Source: an uncultured Prevotella sp. (lineage in GTDB: Bacteria; Bacteroidota; Bacteroidia; Bacteroidales; Bacteroidaceae). Taken from it: a stretch of DNA of 39,168 nucleotides. Shown in pieces: positions 17,774 through 26,900 of the stretch; position 1 is the stretch's first letter; each line of letters starts with the position of its first letter. The stretch lies in contig CAMVJQ010000020.1 of NCBI GenBank assembly GCA_947167845.1, positions 1-39,168 of the forward strand. The letters run 5' to 3'. The notes beneath the pieces are model-generated. The model was not told where the DNA came from. It worked only from the letters and a program-made list of their open reading frames with translations, and did no database searches. A program made the translations under genes and the position numbers.

Positions 17774-19507
17774 TTATTCTGCGGGAGCAGCAGGAATCAC
17801 GACCTTGATGCAGTCGTAACTGTTCTTCTCGCCTGCAGAGTCGTTCTTGATCACGAGTTTAGCACCCTCAGGGATAGTCACGCCGCTGAAGACGATCCAA
17901 CCCATGTTTGCACTAGCCCAAGTAGCAGGATTCGGCGCAACAGCCACCTTCGTCAGGTTGCCGTCCTTGTCGAGGATGTAGAGCACATCGTTCTCGTCGC
18001 CACTGCCACCGTCGCAACGGCCATAGATGCTGATGTCGTATGTTCCGGCAGGAATCACGTCAGTTGTGATGGTTGCACCAGCGAGAGGCTGAGCAGACTT
18101 ACACTGTGAAATGCGGTCGAAAGAACCCTGAGAGAACGGAGTACCGAAGTTACCCTCCTGAGCCAGGTCTTCGCACTCACCCCAGTAGACGATCGACTCA
18201 TCCTTGGCATAATAAAGTGCACCTACCACATAGTCCTTACCACCGGCACTTACCTTCTCCTCATTACCGGTAATTGTGTAGACGTAGCCGTTATACTTCT
18301 GAGGAGCAATCGTATAGTAGAAACCGTCAGTGTGCTTGTAGCAAATAGCGGGACGGACATAAGATTTCACACCTTCGAACTCCTCACCAGAGAACTGGGC
18401 GAGACGGTCGGCAGAGCCAGAACCACCCTCGATGTAGCAGTTGACGATGTAGTTGTACTTCTTAACCTCTTCAACCTTGAAGACGACCACAATCACTGTA
18501 CCATCGGCAGTCACAGTGGCACCCTCTGAGTTATCCGACTGATAGATATACTTCAGAGAACCGTCGGCAGACTGCAGGTTGGCCTTGTCGGAGTCGAGCA
18601 GCGTGATGGCGCTACCCACCTTTGCACGGCGCGTAACAGCGGCCTTCAGTTCCTCAGGAAGAGGATTGCCCTCTGTGTCAACAAAAGTTACGGCATAGTC
18701 TGCATAGACGATGCTCTCGTCGTAGGCCTTCTTCTCAACCTTGATATTGTCGATGAGGTAAGAACCACCATTACCAATATAGACAGACAACTGTGTGCAA
18801 GTCTCAGCGGCATCGCTCACGAATGCGAGTGTGTCGCCGTTGTTCTCAAACCACACTTCGTTGCCCTGCTTGATGGTGTAATTCACAATCTTATCTGCGA
18901 CATTCACGTCGATGTCTGCATGGAACCACTTGCCCCATACGTCAGCAGCGGGATGAGCCTCCTGGCTGGCGGCTGCGGGCTTGCCGTTGATCTGGAAATA
19001 GTTCTCGTTGCCACCGCCGTAAGCCTTACCGCGATAAGCACCGAAGTAGAAGATACAGCCATTGGTACCGTTACCATACTGACCGCTGGAAGTGTTGAAG
19101 CCACCAGTAGCAGCATTGTAGACGGCAGCGTCACCGAGAGCGATGGCCGACTGACCCAGAATCTCAGCAGGGATCATGAAATCGAAAGAGATCTTTGCCT
19201 TCGTGGCGTTCTCCATCTGCTGTGAGAGGTCATAGGCAGCGAAACCGAAACCGCTTGAACCGCTACGTGTGAACTTGGCGGCGTTAGAGCCCGTAGTCTC
19301 GTCAGCAACCACTTCGCCCTTGATGCGAGCCTCATCGTAAATCTCAAAGGGATAGACACCAGCCTCAGTAGCCTCAAAGTCTACCACAGTAGGCTCGAGT
19401 TGAGGATCGGGGGTGTAGACTGGAGAATCAGTCTTGTCACAAGACGTGACAAGTAAACCGCTTGTCAGGATGGCGGCAAACATCCAATTAAAATTCTTTT
19501 TCATCAT
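17774..19507 (-). CDS. Surface lipoprotein with lectin-like domain, candidate glycan-binding protein
   Basis: A 577-residue predicted lipoprotein: signal peptide, lipobox LLVTSC (Cys23) followed by DKTDSPV. Residues about 40-270 look like a jelly-roll, LamG- or concanavalin-like domain ('VVDFEATEAGVYPFEIY', 'AKISFDFMIPAEI', 'GKWFHADIDVNVADKIVNYTI', 'GSYLIDNIKVEKK'). A MucBP-like strand-rich segment follows (about 275-350, 'YAVTFVDTEGNPLP'), then a second linker of similar type (about 352-430). The C-terminal domain (about 450-577, 'GTYDISIYGRCDGGSGDENDVLYILDKDGN') resembles a carbohydrate-binding beta-sandwich. No catalytic motif is seen. With its own -7 element at 19557-19564 and a position next to the SusCD operon, it is probably the locus surface glycan-binding protein. 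Family membership of the individual domains is by eye. Confidence 0.75.
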   Translation of the reverse strand: MMKKNFNWMFAAILTSGLLVTSCDKTDSPVYTPDPQLEPTVVDFEATEAGVYPFEIYDEARIKGEVVADETTGSNAAKFTRSGSSGFGFAAYDLSQQMENATKAKISFDFMIPAEILGQSAIALGDAAVYNAATGGFNTSSGQYGNGTNGCIFYFGAYRGKAYGGGNENYFQINGKPAAASQEAHPAADVWGKWFHADIDVNVADKIVNYTIKQGNEVWFENNGDTLAFVSDAAETCTQLSVYIGNGGSYLIDNIKVEKKAYDESIVYADYAVTFVDTEGNPLPEELKAAVTRRAKVGSAITLLDSDKANLQSADGSLKYIYQSDNSEGATVTADGTVIVVVFKVEEVKKYNYIVNCYIEGGSGSADRLAQFSGEEFEGVKSYVRPAICYKHTDGFYYTIAPQKYNGYVYTITGNEEKVSAGGKDYVVGALYYAKDESIVYWGECEDLAQEGNFGTPFSQGSFDRISQCKSAQPLAGATITTDVIPAGTYDISIYGRCDGGSGDENDVLYILDKDGNLTKVAVAPNPATWASANMGWIVFSGVTIPEGAKLVIKNDSAGEKNSYDCIKVVIPAAPAE

Positions 19508-19556
19508 TTTTTGTTTTATTTGATTAATTATTAATATAAGTTCTCCATTTGGGGGT

Positions 19557-19564
19557 CAAAGTTA
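19557..19564 (-). promoter_or_regulatory. -7 promoter element of the 577-residue lipoprotein gene
   Basis: TAACTTTG on the minus strand matches TAnnTTTG, 50 bp before the ATG. No good TTTG is found about 20 bp further upstream, so regulation by an activator is possible. Confidence 0.55.
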
Positions 19565-19632
19565 CACACTTTTTCCTATATATATTACATCTTATTATAC
19601 ATTTTAAGAAAAATTAATAAACAAAGGCTCTA

Positions 19633-19946
19633 TTACATTCCCCAGACCATCATCGTGCGGCCTTGGAAACTGCGCCTCTCATGCCAGATGCGCTCGTCCC
19701 ACGACCTGCCGCCATCTCGGTCGAAGATTATCAGATGTCCTTCGTCCACAGAGCCGACCGTGTCCATATATTCGGCCGTCTGCTCAAGTCCCTTCTTGAT
19801 GATGGTATCCAGGGGGCATGAAAGACGAAGTAGCGCTTTTGACGGATGAGGTTAAGGACATCATCCAAGTCAAACCGGCTCAGCGGATTGATTGTATAGC
19901 AGTCGTCAGGGAGTTGCGGCCCAGCCGTATTAAAGAATCTCTCCAT
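19633..19946 (-). pseudogene. Internally deleted AAA-ATPase gene (Prevotella-type, nuclease-like C-terminus)
   Basis: The first part reads MERFFNTAGPQLPDDCYTINP...YFVFHAP, which is the N-terminus of a family of roughly 500-residue AAA ATPases; there, FHAP is followed by the Walker A loop (RQTGKTT in relatives I remember). Here the reading frame shifts right after HAP. The sequence continues in another frame with LDTIIKKGLEQTAEYMD, VGSVDEGHLIIFDRDGGRSW and the ending GRTMMVWGM, which is the C-terminus of the same family, stopping at TAA 19633-19635. Roughly 400 residues are therefore missing, including Walker A, Walker B and most of the nuclease domain. The start is placed at 19946 because a promoter lies at 19977-20008, so the longer reading to 19979 would begin inside the -7 box. 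It is non-functional as an ATPase. Confidence 0.75.
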
Positions 19947-19976
19947 ATTTCTCTCGTCTTTAGATGAAGTTTGCCG

Positions 19977-20008
19977 CAAAGATACAAACTTTTTTCGTAA
20001 CGCCCAAA
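19977..20008 (-). promoter_or_regulatory. Intact promoter in front of the deleted ATPase gene
   Basis: TTTG (20005-20008), a 20-bp spacer and TATCTTTG (19977-19984) on the minus strand are a full match to the Bacteroidota consensus with ideal spacing. The predicted leader to the ATG at 19946 is about 25 nt. Confidence 0.65.
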
Positions 20009-20086
20009 TATTTGAAAAGAAACTAACAAAGTACCAATCACTTTATCAGTGTTTTAAAGGCTAATGTGCCATCTCCCGACAGCAGG

Positions 20087-20245
20087 AGCCTCTTTTCCAA
20101 AAACAACTGGCTCTTTTCGGAAATTAATAGGCTCTTTTCCCAAAAAAACTGGCTCTTTTTGAAAATTAACTGGCTCTTTTCAAAAATCAAAAGGCTCTTT
20201 TTGAAAATTAACAGGCTCTTTTTGAAAATTAACAGGCTCCTATTT
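20087..20245 (+). repeat. 21-bp periodic repeat array
   Basis: Seven to eight degenerate units of about 21 bp, each starting (T/A)GGCTCTTTT and continuing with an A-rich half such as TGAAAATTAAC. The two last units (about 20192-20233) are identical. Because 21 is a multiple of three, one plus-strand frame stays open and encodes heptads such as WLFLKIN and RLFLKIN (GTG at 20066, open to 20359). That frame has no convincing start signal and its end runs through a GC-rich hairpin element, so I do not call a gene. Unit variation is greatest on the left. Confidence 0.8.
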
Positions 20246-20267
20246 CCAGGAAACAGGTTCCCTACGA

Positions 20268-20304
20268 CTCCCCGCCCCTTTAGGGGAGGGGCCAGGGGTG
20301 GGGT
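20268..20304 (+). repeat. GC-rich intergenic hairpin element
   Basis: CTCCCC/GGGGAG stem-loop followed by a G-rich tail (GGGGCCAGGGGTGGGG). It has the same layout as the 33-bp element at 40-72 and 38007-38039, but the sequence has diverged. Confidence 0.6.
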
Positions 20305-20387
20305 GAATCAAAAAATGTCCTATCCTATTATATCTTTTTACCAACTTAATATGTTATGACAGTGTTTTTTCTCCTCCACCCCCTACC

Positions 20388-20456
20388 CCTCCTCCCAGGA
20401 GGAGGGGACTCTGCAGGTGGAAATCCTCCTCCCAGGAGGAGGGGACTCTGCAGGTG
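20388..20456 (+). repeat. 32-bp tandem direct repeat
   Basis: Two identical 32-bp copies (20388-20419 and 20425-20456) separated by 5 bp. Each contains the hairpin CCTCCTCCCAGGAGGAGG followed by GGACTCTGCAGGTG. The first copy continues leftward into CACCCCCTACCC, an inverted version of the intergenic element seen elsewhere in the window. Confidence 0.85.
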
Positions 20457-20494
20457 CGTATACGCGCATAGTTGCTATATGCACTTTTTACCCC

Positions 20495-20556
20495 ACACTT
20501 CTTACACTTCTTACACCTGCTAGAAGTGCCGCAGATGTAAGAAGTGTAAGAAGTGT
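20495..20556. repeat. Inverted repeat with 26-bp arms
   Basis: Arms 20495-20520 and 20531-20556 are reverse complements with one mismatch and a 10-nt loop. Each arm is itself a short tandem repeat of a TTACACTTC-type unit. The flanks add an imperfect outer match (GCGCATAGT against ACTATACGCGC). It would form a very stable cruciform or RNA hairpin. It lies about 80 bp beyond the terminator of the 20699-23806 gene, so it is probably not that gene's terminator. Confidence 0.85.
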
Positions 20557-20636
20557 AAGATGTTTCTTCATTTCACTACTATACGCGCGCGAACACTGAG
20601 TAACGAATGATTTCCGTGACGCCCAGATGTATGTGC

Positions 20637-20673
20637 AAAAAAAGAGCGGCGCAGCCACAAGGCGCGCCACTCT
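20637..20673 (-). terminator. Rho-independent terminator of the 1035-residue secreted protein gene
   Basis: On the minus strand a 10-bp stem (20664-20673 with 20643-20652, one G-U pair) is followed directly by seven T residues (20643-20637). It lies 25 bp past the stop. Confidence 0.85.
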
Positions 20674-20698
20674 CTTAACTATGATCCGCAGGTGAATA

Positions 20699-23600
20699 TT
20701 ACTTCACGAGATACTTCTTGCCATTGACGATATAGATGCCCTTGCCAAGACCCTTCAGATCCTCAAGGCTGTTGCCGACCTTCAGACCCGACAGGTTGAA
20801 GACACCTGTTGCAACAGGCAGTTCGTCGATTCCAGTACCAGAGATGCCTGTCTGCTGTACCTCGTAAGTAGCCAGAAGTTCGAGCAATGCCTCCTGCTCC
20901 TGCAGGCTGATGATGGAGTTCTGCTTATCCTGCAGCGTCACGACATCAGGCAGCATCGACTTTGTCTCACAAGGATGGAGATCCTTGGCACCCATATAAC
21001 GGTACATGCTGTTGATGATACCCTTCTTCAAATCCTCAGAACCAACTTTCAGCGTTGCATCCTTATACTTCTCTATAAGAGCCTTCGCCTTGGCGACTTC
21101 CTCGTCGAAGGCTGCCTGTGTGGCTGCTGTATAAGCAGACTCACTGCCCAGGTAATAGAGGTGGTTGTCGCCGAAGCCGAATCCATTTGCACCAGCGGTA
21201 GCACCGTTGCCGTATGCTTCAAAGCCCAGTTCACACTCTTCGTCGCCATCTGCTGCCTTTACATAGATAACAGAATATGTACGCGGTGTATAACGAGTCA
21301 TGTTAATCACGGAGTCTGCTGACAGAATGACAGGAGAGCACTTGAACAGACGAATCGAGTCGTTGGTCACACCATTCGGGCCGAAGAACAACTTAATGTT
21401 CGGATTGTAGATCGTATCATTGACAGCCTCTGTATCGCCAGAGAAGATGTCGAGATTATACATCACGTTTGCGACAGCAAGATACTGTGACCAGGTATCG
21501 TCAGTAGCATAGGCCTTTGCACGATACTCATAGACACCGGCCTTCTTGATGTTGAACACCTGATGAGCCTTTCCGTTAGGTCCGACAGTCGTACCACGCC
21601 AAGCGTTCATGTGGACACCTGATTCGTATGCATCACTCTTACGCACCTGCCACTGCTTGATATCAGTGCCGCAAGTGAGGTTCCAATAATCTATAGTACG
21701 GCTTGAAGTATAGTTAGGCGTAGAACCTGCATCCAATGTGGCCTTCCAAGTCTCGAATCCACCGTTACGGAGCGTGTAGTTCAAGTCAACAGGATTGCTG
21801 CGACTTGCAGAGAACATCATGAAGTCCTGACGGGCTGTCAGAAGTTTGTCATCCTCAGCCTTGAACTGATCCACCTGCTCAACATCATACTGTGTGGCAG
21901 AGACCAGAGCCTGAGCGGCATCGATGGCAGCCTTGAACGTAGCCTTATCGCCAGAAGCATAACGCTCGTCGTTCATGGTTTCTGTGCAATATGCGATGTC
22001 AGAGACAAGTGTCTGATACACCTTATTAGTATTGGCATATTCGTTGCGGGCACTATTCATAGCCTGCACAGCCTTCAGAATCTCGTCTTTAAATTCAAGG
22101 GTGACGCGATCGGCGTTCAGTTCGGTGCCAGAGGCATCTACAACCGTCAGCAGATCATTGTAGACAGCGGTGAACTTATCGATAGAGTCCTTCAGTACGG
22201 CATGTCCCCAGGGATAACCGTCTTCAAGTGTCTTCGCATTATCTTCCGTTGCAAGGTCAAGACGCTCCTTCAAGGCATTCTGCTGGATGACCAACTGATC
22301 ATAAGCATACATGTGGTCAACCGCCTCCTGTGTAACGCCTACTGCACGGAACTCCGGATTACGCAGACTATAGCGGCCACCAGTTGTGCTGGAAACGACG
22401 GGGAAGTGGAAACCGGCTGTCACCTCTTCACCCTCTTTCACCTCAGCAATATAGTACAGACGCTGCCAACTGTTGTCATTCAGCACCGTCTTCTCCTCCT
22501 TAAACTTCCATGTCGGGTGATCGATAGCATCCGTTGCTGTTGCAGGACGGAAAGCGATCGTATCAGTACCTACCCACATCCAAGGACCTGCAATCTCGAT
22601 ACCAGGATTTGACCCGTAAGGCTGAGCCTTATTTGCAGCAGCCACACCCTGAGCCTCAATAGAGAACATATACTTACCAGGCTTCAGAGATGTATTTGCG
22701 AATGTACCATTAACAATCTGAAGACCAACGTTCAGTTCATAACTTGTCTGAATACCTGCTGATGCCACGTATCCATCTTCCTGCGGGCGCTCCAGATACT
22801 GGAGCAACGTGCCGTCTTCATTGGTAGTACCCTCTGGCACATTGGGAGCAAATCCCCAGCGGCCACCCGTAAACGACCAAGTACCTTGAGTAGACATATT
22901 GTTCCAGTTGACAAAGCCAATCGTACTCCAATCCCTCAGGTAACGCGTAGTAGCAACACCATCCACGGTCGTACTAACCAGATTACCGGCATTTGCATCC
23001 AAGAAAATCTCAACCAACTGGTCGGCTTCTGCCAAAGCATCACTGAGACCTGGATCGTCTGCTTCCAACATAGCCTTCACGACGTTTGTATACTCTTCGA
23101 TGCTTTCTCTCTCCTGTGTAAACTCAGGTACAGACAAGAGGCTCTCCATATAAGAAATCTGACGCTCGGCAATACGCGTGTCATAGACCTCTACGACAGG
23201 ATAGATTTCGAAGTTCGTAAACTGTGTGCCTGACGCAATGTTACAAGCATTGAACACCAGGAAATCACCATCTGCGGCATCAAACGTATAGACAACCGAA
23301 GTCCACTCTGTTGTGAAACTTGACTGTCCGGCAACGATTGTTGCATCCGTTTCGTCATTATCGCCAGTCTTGTTCAAGAAGAATCTCACAGCATTTGCGC
23401 CGGCCGTAGCAGCGGTTTCGCCAGATGCAGGAGTTGCTACGATAGAACTAAGTACTCCCTCTGGAGCCTTTACATAATAACGGAACGCATATTTACCGGC
23501 AGAAAGTGGCTGAACAAAATGTAGCCAGGTTTCAGCGTCGGACTTGGCACCTTTGCTCTGGAGGGCATTCTCACCATTAGGGCCAGCATTCGTTTCTACG

Positions 23601-23806
23601 CCCCAAATGTCACCAGACAAGGGGCCACCGACCTCATTCGTCCAAGTAGCATCAACACCTTGCTTGAAATCGCCGTTCACAAAGATGTTGGCTCCTGTCA
23701 CCTGATACTTGGCAGAAGCGGTAAAGAGATAGTCACCCACGTTTTCCGCATAGGCGCCTACCGCACAAGCCAAGACCAACAATTGCATAAGTAGTCTTTT
23801 CTTCAT
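20699..23806 (-). CDS. Large secreted multidomain protein with type IX-style C-terminal sorting tail
   Basis: The 1035-residue product starts with a type I signal peptide (MKKRLLMQLLVLACAVGAYA) and no lipobox. Several beta-sandwich, carbohydrate-binding-like segments are visible: about 35-210 ('NIFVNGDFKQGVDATW', 'LSAGKYAFRYYVKAPEG', 'FLVFNACNIASGTQFTNFEIYP'), about 290-490 ('TSLKPGKYMFSIEAQGVAA', 'VTAGFHFPVVSSTTGG') and about 670-880 ('LNYTLRNGGFETWKA', 'KKAGVYEYRAKAYA'). They are joined by helical spacers (about 215-270, 495-665 and 905-960). The tail (about 990-1035, 'GVFNLSGLKVGNSLEDLKG', 'GKGIYIVNGKKYLVK') resembles the sorting domains that send proteins through the type IX system. No catalytic motif is recognised. 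It has its own promoter (23867-23898) and terminator, downstream of the rhamnogalacturonan lyase gene. A secreted or surface-attached polysaccharide-binding role is inferred. Confidence 0.75.
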   Translation of the reverse strand: MKKRLLMQLLVLACAVGAYAENVGDYLFTASAKYQVTGANIFVNGDFKQGVDATWTNEVGGPLSGDIWGVETNAGPNGENALQSKGAKSDAETWLHFVQPLSAGKYAFRYYVKAPEGVLSSIVATPASGETAATAGANAVRFFLNKTGDNDETDATIVAGQSSFTTEWTSVVYTFDAADGDFLVFNACNIASGTQFTNFEIYPVVEVYDTRIAERQISYMESLLSVPEFTQERESIEEYTNVVKAMLEADDPGLSDALAEADQLVEIFLDANAGNLVSTTVDGVATTRYLRDWSTIGFVNWNNMSTQGTWSFTGGRWGFAPNVPEGTTNEDGTLLQYLERPQEDGYVASAGIQTSYELNVGLQIVNGTFANTSLKPGKYMFSIEAQGVAAANKAQPYGSNPGIEIAGPWMWVGTDTIAFRPATATDAIDHPTWKFKEEKTVLNDNSWQRLYYIAEVKEGEEVTAGFHFPVVSSTTGGRYSLRNPEFRAVGVTQEAVDHMYAYDQLVIQQNALKERLDLATEDNAKTLEDGYPWGHAVLKDSIDKFTAVYNDLLTVVDASGTELNADRVTLEFKDEILKAVQAMNSARNEYANTNKVYQTLVSDIAYCTETMNDERYASGDKATFKAAIDAAQALVSATQYDVEQVDQFKAEDDKLLTARQDFMMFSASRSNPVDLNYTLRNGGFETWKATLDAGSTPNYTSSRTIDYWNLTCGTDIKQWQVRKSDAYESGVHMNAWRGTTVGPNGKAHQVFNIKKAGVYEYRAKAYATDDTWSQYLAVANVMYNLDIFSGDTEAVNDTIYNPNIKLFFGPNGVTNDSIRLFKCSPVILSADSVINMTRYTPRTYSVIYVKAADGDEECELGFEAYGNGATAGANGFGFGDNHLYYLGSESAYTAATQAAFDEEVAKAKALIEKYKDATLKVGSEDLKKGIINSMYRYMGAKDLHPCETKSMLPDVVTLQDKQNSIISLQEQEALLELLATYEVQQTGISGTGIDELPVATGVFNLSGLKVGNSLEDLKGLGKGIYIVNGKKYLVK

Positions 23807-23866
23807 AATAATTGTTTTTAGTGATTAATATATATGTTAATTTACAAATATCCAGTAGTTTGGGTG

Positions 23867-23898
23867 CAAAGATACATCTTTTCTTTCAAACCGCCAAA
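23867..23898 (-). promoter_or_regulatory. Promoter of the 1035-residue secreted protein gene
   Basis: TTTG (23895-23898), a 20-bp spacer and TATCTTTG (23867-23874) on the minus strand, 60 bp before the ATG. The -33 box starts only 13 bp after the stop of the upstream lyase gene, so this gene can be transcribed independently of it. Confidence 0.75.
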
Positions 23899-23911
23899 TT
23901 TTTATGCCACA

Positions 23912-26900
23912 TTATTTGATGATGACGGTCTCCGAATCGGTGGTCTTCCCATTGGAAATCCTCACGACATAGGCCCCCGGCTGAACGCCAAGACGACGGA
24001 CAGCACTACGGATGTCGCTGCGGCGGGCTTCGAACCTGCCCACGCAGGCTCCACCTACGGTATAGACCTCACAAGTCAGGAGATCACTGGCAGACAGACC
24101 GTCAATGCCAACCGTGGAATCGTCGGTGATGCTGAGCACACCCGTCTTGGCAGCCACAGCCCGCGTATCCCAATAAAGACCGGCAGGCAACTGCGGAAGG
24201 TCAAAGGCAGGCTCGCCAGAGAAACTGCCGCCGTCCCAGATGGTAAACGAATCGCCGGCCTTCGGCGTATAACCATCCATCAGCGTCACCTTCACCGTAC
24301 CGTTCATCGTGAAGTACTTCGGCTCCAGTTTGGAATATTCCGACGTGCTCTGAATCATAATATTGACGACAGCGCCTTTCTTGATATTCACAGCGGCATT
24401 TGTCTTAATTGTTGACGGTGATGACACGATGATGCCACCCAGGTCGAGGTTCAGATAGGGGGTCATCTGAGTGCCGCTCTCCATCGTCAGGGAGGCCAGC
24501 AAGCCACTTCCGACAATGGAGCCGGTGCCTGACACCTTCATAGTCTTAGTTCCGAAGTAAGGAGTAGTCATGTTGGTGTCGTTAAAGCGCAATTCGCCGC
24601 CCTGCACTTCAAGGCCGCCAGAGATGGAGCCTATCTTCAAGGCTTCCATATAGCCGTCGCCTCTCTTGATGACAGGTGCCGTGGCGCTGAAACTTGCCAC
24701 GATATTGCTACCGTTTACGCCCAGGATATACGTGCCCGTTCCTGCCAGTGTACCCGTGCCGATGACATTACCTATCTCCACATTGTATTTAGTGCTGCTG
24801 TTTGCCGGGTCGTTGTTATAGACCGTCACGTCATTATTCAGTTTCAGCGTAGCGTTGGGGATACCCTTGCTATTGGTGAAGTTGAAAGTCGGCGTATATG
24901 TCGGCTTCGCCTGGCGGTTGACGGTAGAAGGAACCAGCGTGCCTTCGAACTCGCTCCAGTCGCCATTCCAATAGCAGCGCACGCCACCACTGTAGACATT
25001 GAACGTGCCAGAGCCTGTGAGTTTGCCGCTGTTAGTACCACGATATGAACCATAATATGTTCCTGTCTTGCCCTCTGGGACTATAAAGTTGGCTCTTGTC
25101 GCATGGCTATTGGAGTCGTCGGTGGTTCCCCACAGCGTTCCTCCCTGGAACTCCACGGTTCCCGGCAACTGATCGACATTGCCAGAGACGGAAGCATAGA
25201 CCGTCCCCTGCTTGATGACCAGTTTGGAATAGGTGTTGCCAGAGCCAGTGGTCAGGGAGCCTGCGCCCGACTTATTGACGACAGCACTGCCCTTCAAGCC
25301 CTGATTGATTCGCAAGGAAGAACCTGTCGGCACATCCAACGTGGCATCACCGTCCACGGAGATAGGCTGGTCGGTTATGATGGTGCCCTGCACTGAGAGT
25401 GTCGCACCGTCATTGATGTTGATCTGCTGTTTCACATCTCCCAGCGATCCGTATTTCTGTCCGGTATTGTTTGCCAACTGGTTAACGATGAGTTTACCCC
25501 CATTGATAGTCGTCGTACCAGTACGATTCTCATTGTTGATGGTCACAGAGCCTTGGCCATTCTTTATGATGGCACCGCCGCCCAGGATGCTGTCGCCCTT
25601 CAAGACGTAAGCCTTGGTCTCATTGCGGAATGTGATGCTCTTGGGCGATACTGCGCCCTTGACAGTCACAATGGTGCTGGCTGCCTGATCGTCGAAGATG
25701 ATGTCATCACCTGTCACTGCATAGTCAGCCTCACCGCCGTTGAGGAAGTTCTTGCTCTCAGCCAGGTCCCAGACACTGTTCCCCGCCGTTCCATTCCATA
25801 CGACAGAAGTTGCTCCTCTCAGCCCTTCGACAACCAGATAGAGTCGGCCGTCCTGGTGGTCCAAGAAGAAGCGCTTGCCGCTCAATCCTTCAATGAGAAT
25901 GTCGCTGACCTTGCCCTCTATCGCTCCGACGGTGCCCAACTCGTAGCGTCCCTCACTGATGTCGCCGACAACCTTGAACTGGAACACAGGAGCCTTGTAT
26001 TTGGGACCATATTCCCATGCCTTCGTCTCTATTATCAACTTATCGACGGCTATTTTGTCGGCATTCAGCGCATTGTCACCTTGCGAGCAGACGGCGTCGA
26101 ACACCACACGGGAGCCAAAGCCCAGCGTCAATGTAGAGACGGTCATCTCGCCCTGCTTATCCACTCCACCGGGCTGGATGGTGGCATTGTAATCCGCTTT
26201 CAGCCCGGCCAGGAACTTTCCGCCATCAGAGATCAGTGTCGTGTGCCGATTCAGCCATACAGGACTGGACTCCATCGTCCCGTCAAACTGCAACGTACCA
26301 CCCCATATATCCGTATTGCCAGTGTGCTTCTCCACGACATTAGGCAGTACGAGCGTTCCCTCGCCCTGCTTTACCAAACGGGTAGCCCCGCTGAAGGCGC
26401 CACCGGTCAAGGTGTATGTATAATTGACAACGGTACGTGCCGGAGACTTCGGAGTAGCGGCCGATGCCTGAGGGTCACCCGTTCCCTGAACCCAGGCAGG
26501 CGCATTGACGGTCAGGATATACGGCGAGGCTCCGTCGGCAACAGTAGCCGTCATATTCTCATAGCCGCTCATCAGCAGATGGTCGTCCGTGGTCTGAATC
26601 GTTGCTCCATTGGCCACTTCCGTACGTCCTTCAAGCATCAATGGCGGTGGAGCCATCGTGATACCCTCCAGTTCTCCGAGGAAATAACTGACATGGGGCG
26701 GCTGGTTATAGCCCACGCACTGCCAGGCCATGCCATTACGGTACTGATGGTCGTGCCAAAGCGTGTATATGCCATAGTTGGAAGCATAGTTGGTGGTATA
26801 GATGTGCAGTGCCGTGTTGTCACTCGTCCTCAGGACCAGTTCCTCACGCCAGTCGCCCAGGATATCGCCCTGGGCAGAAGGATTGTTCTTCGACGAATTG

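Noticed and set aside
20087..20245. Possible CRISPR array
   Set aside because: Units of 21 bp are contiguous and degenerate with no unique spacers, and there are no cas genes in the window.
20066..20359. 97-residue repeat-encoded protein
   Set aside because: GTG start without supporting signals, and the frame runs into a GC-rich intergenic hairpin; kept as a repeat and as a finding only.
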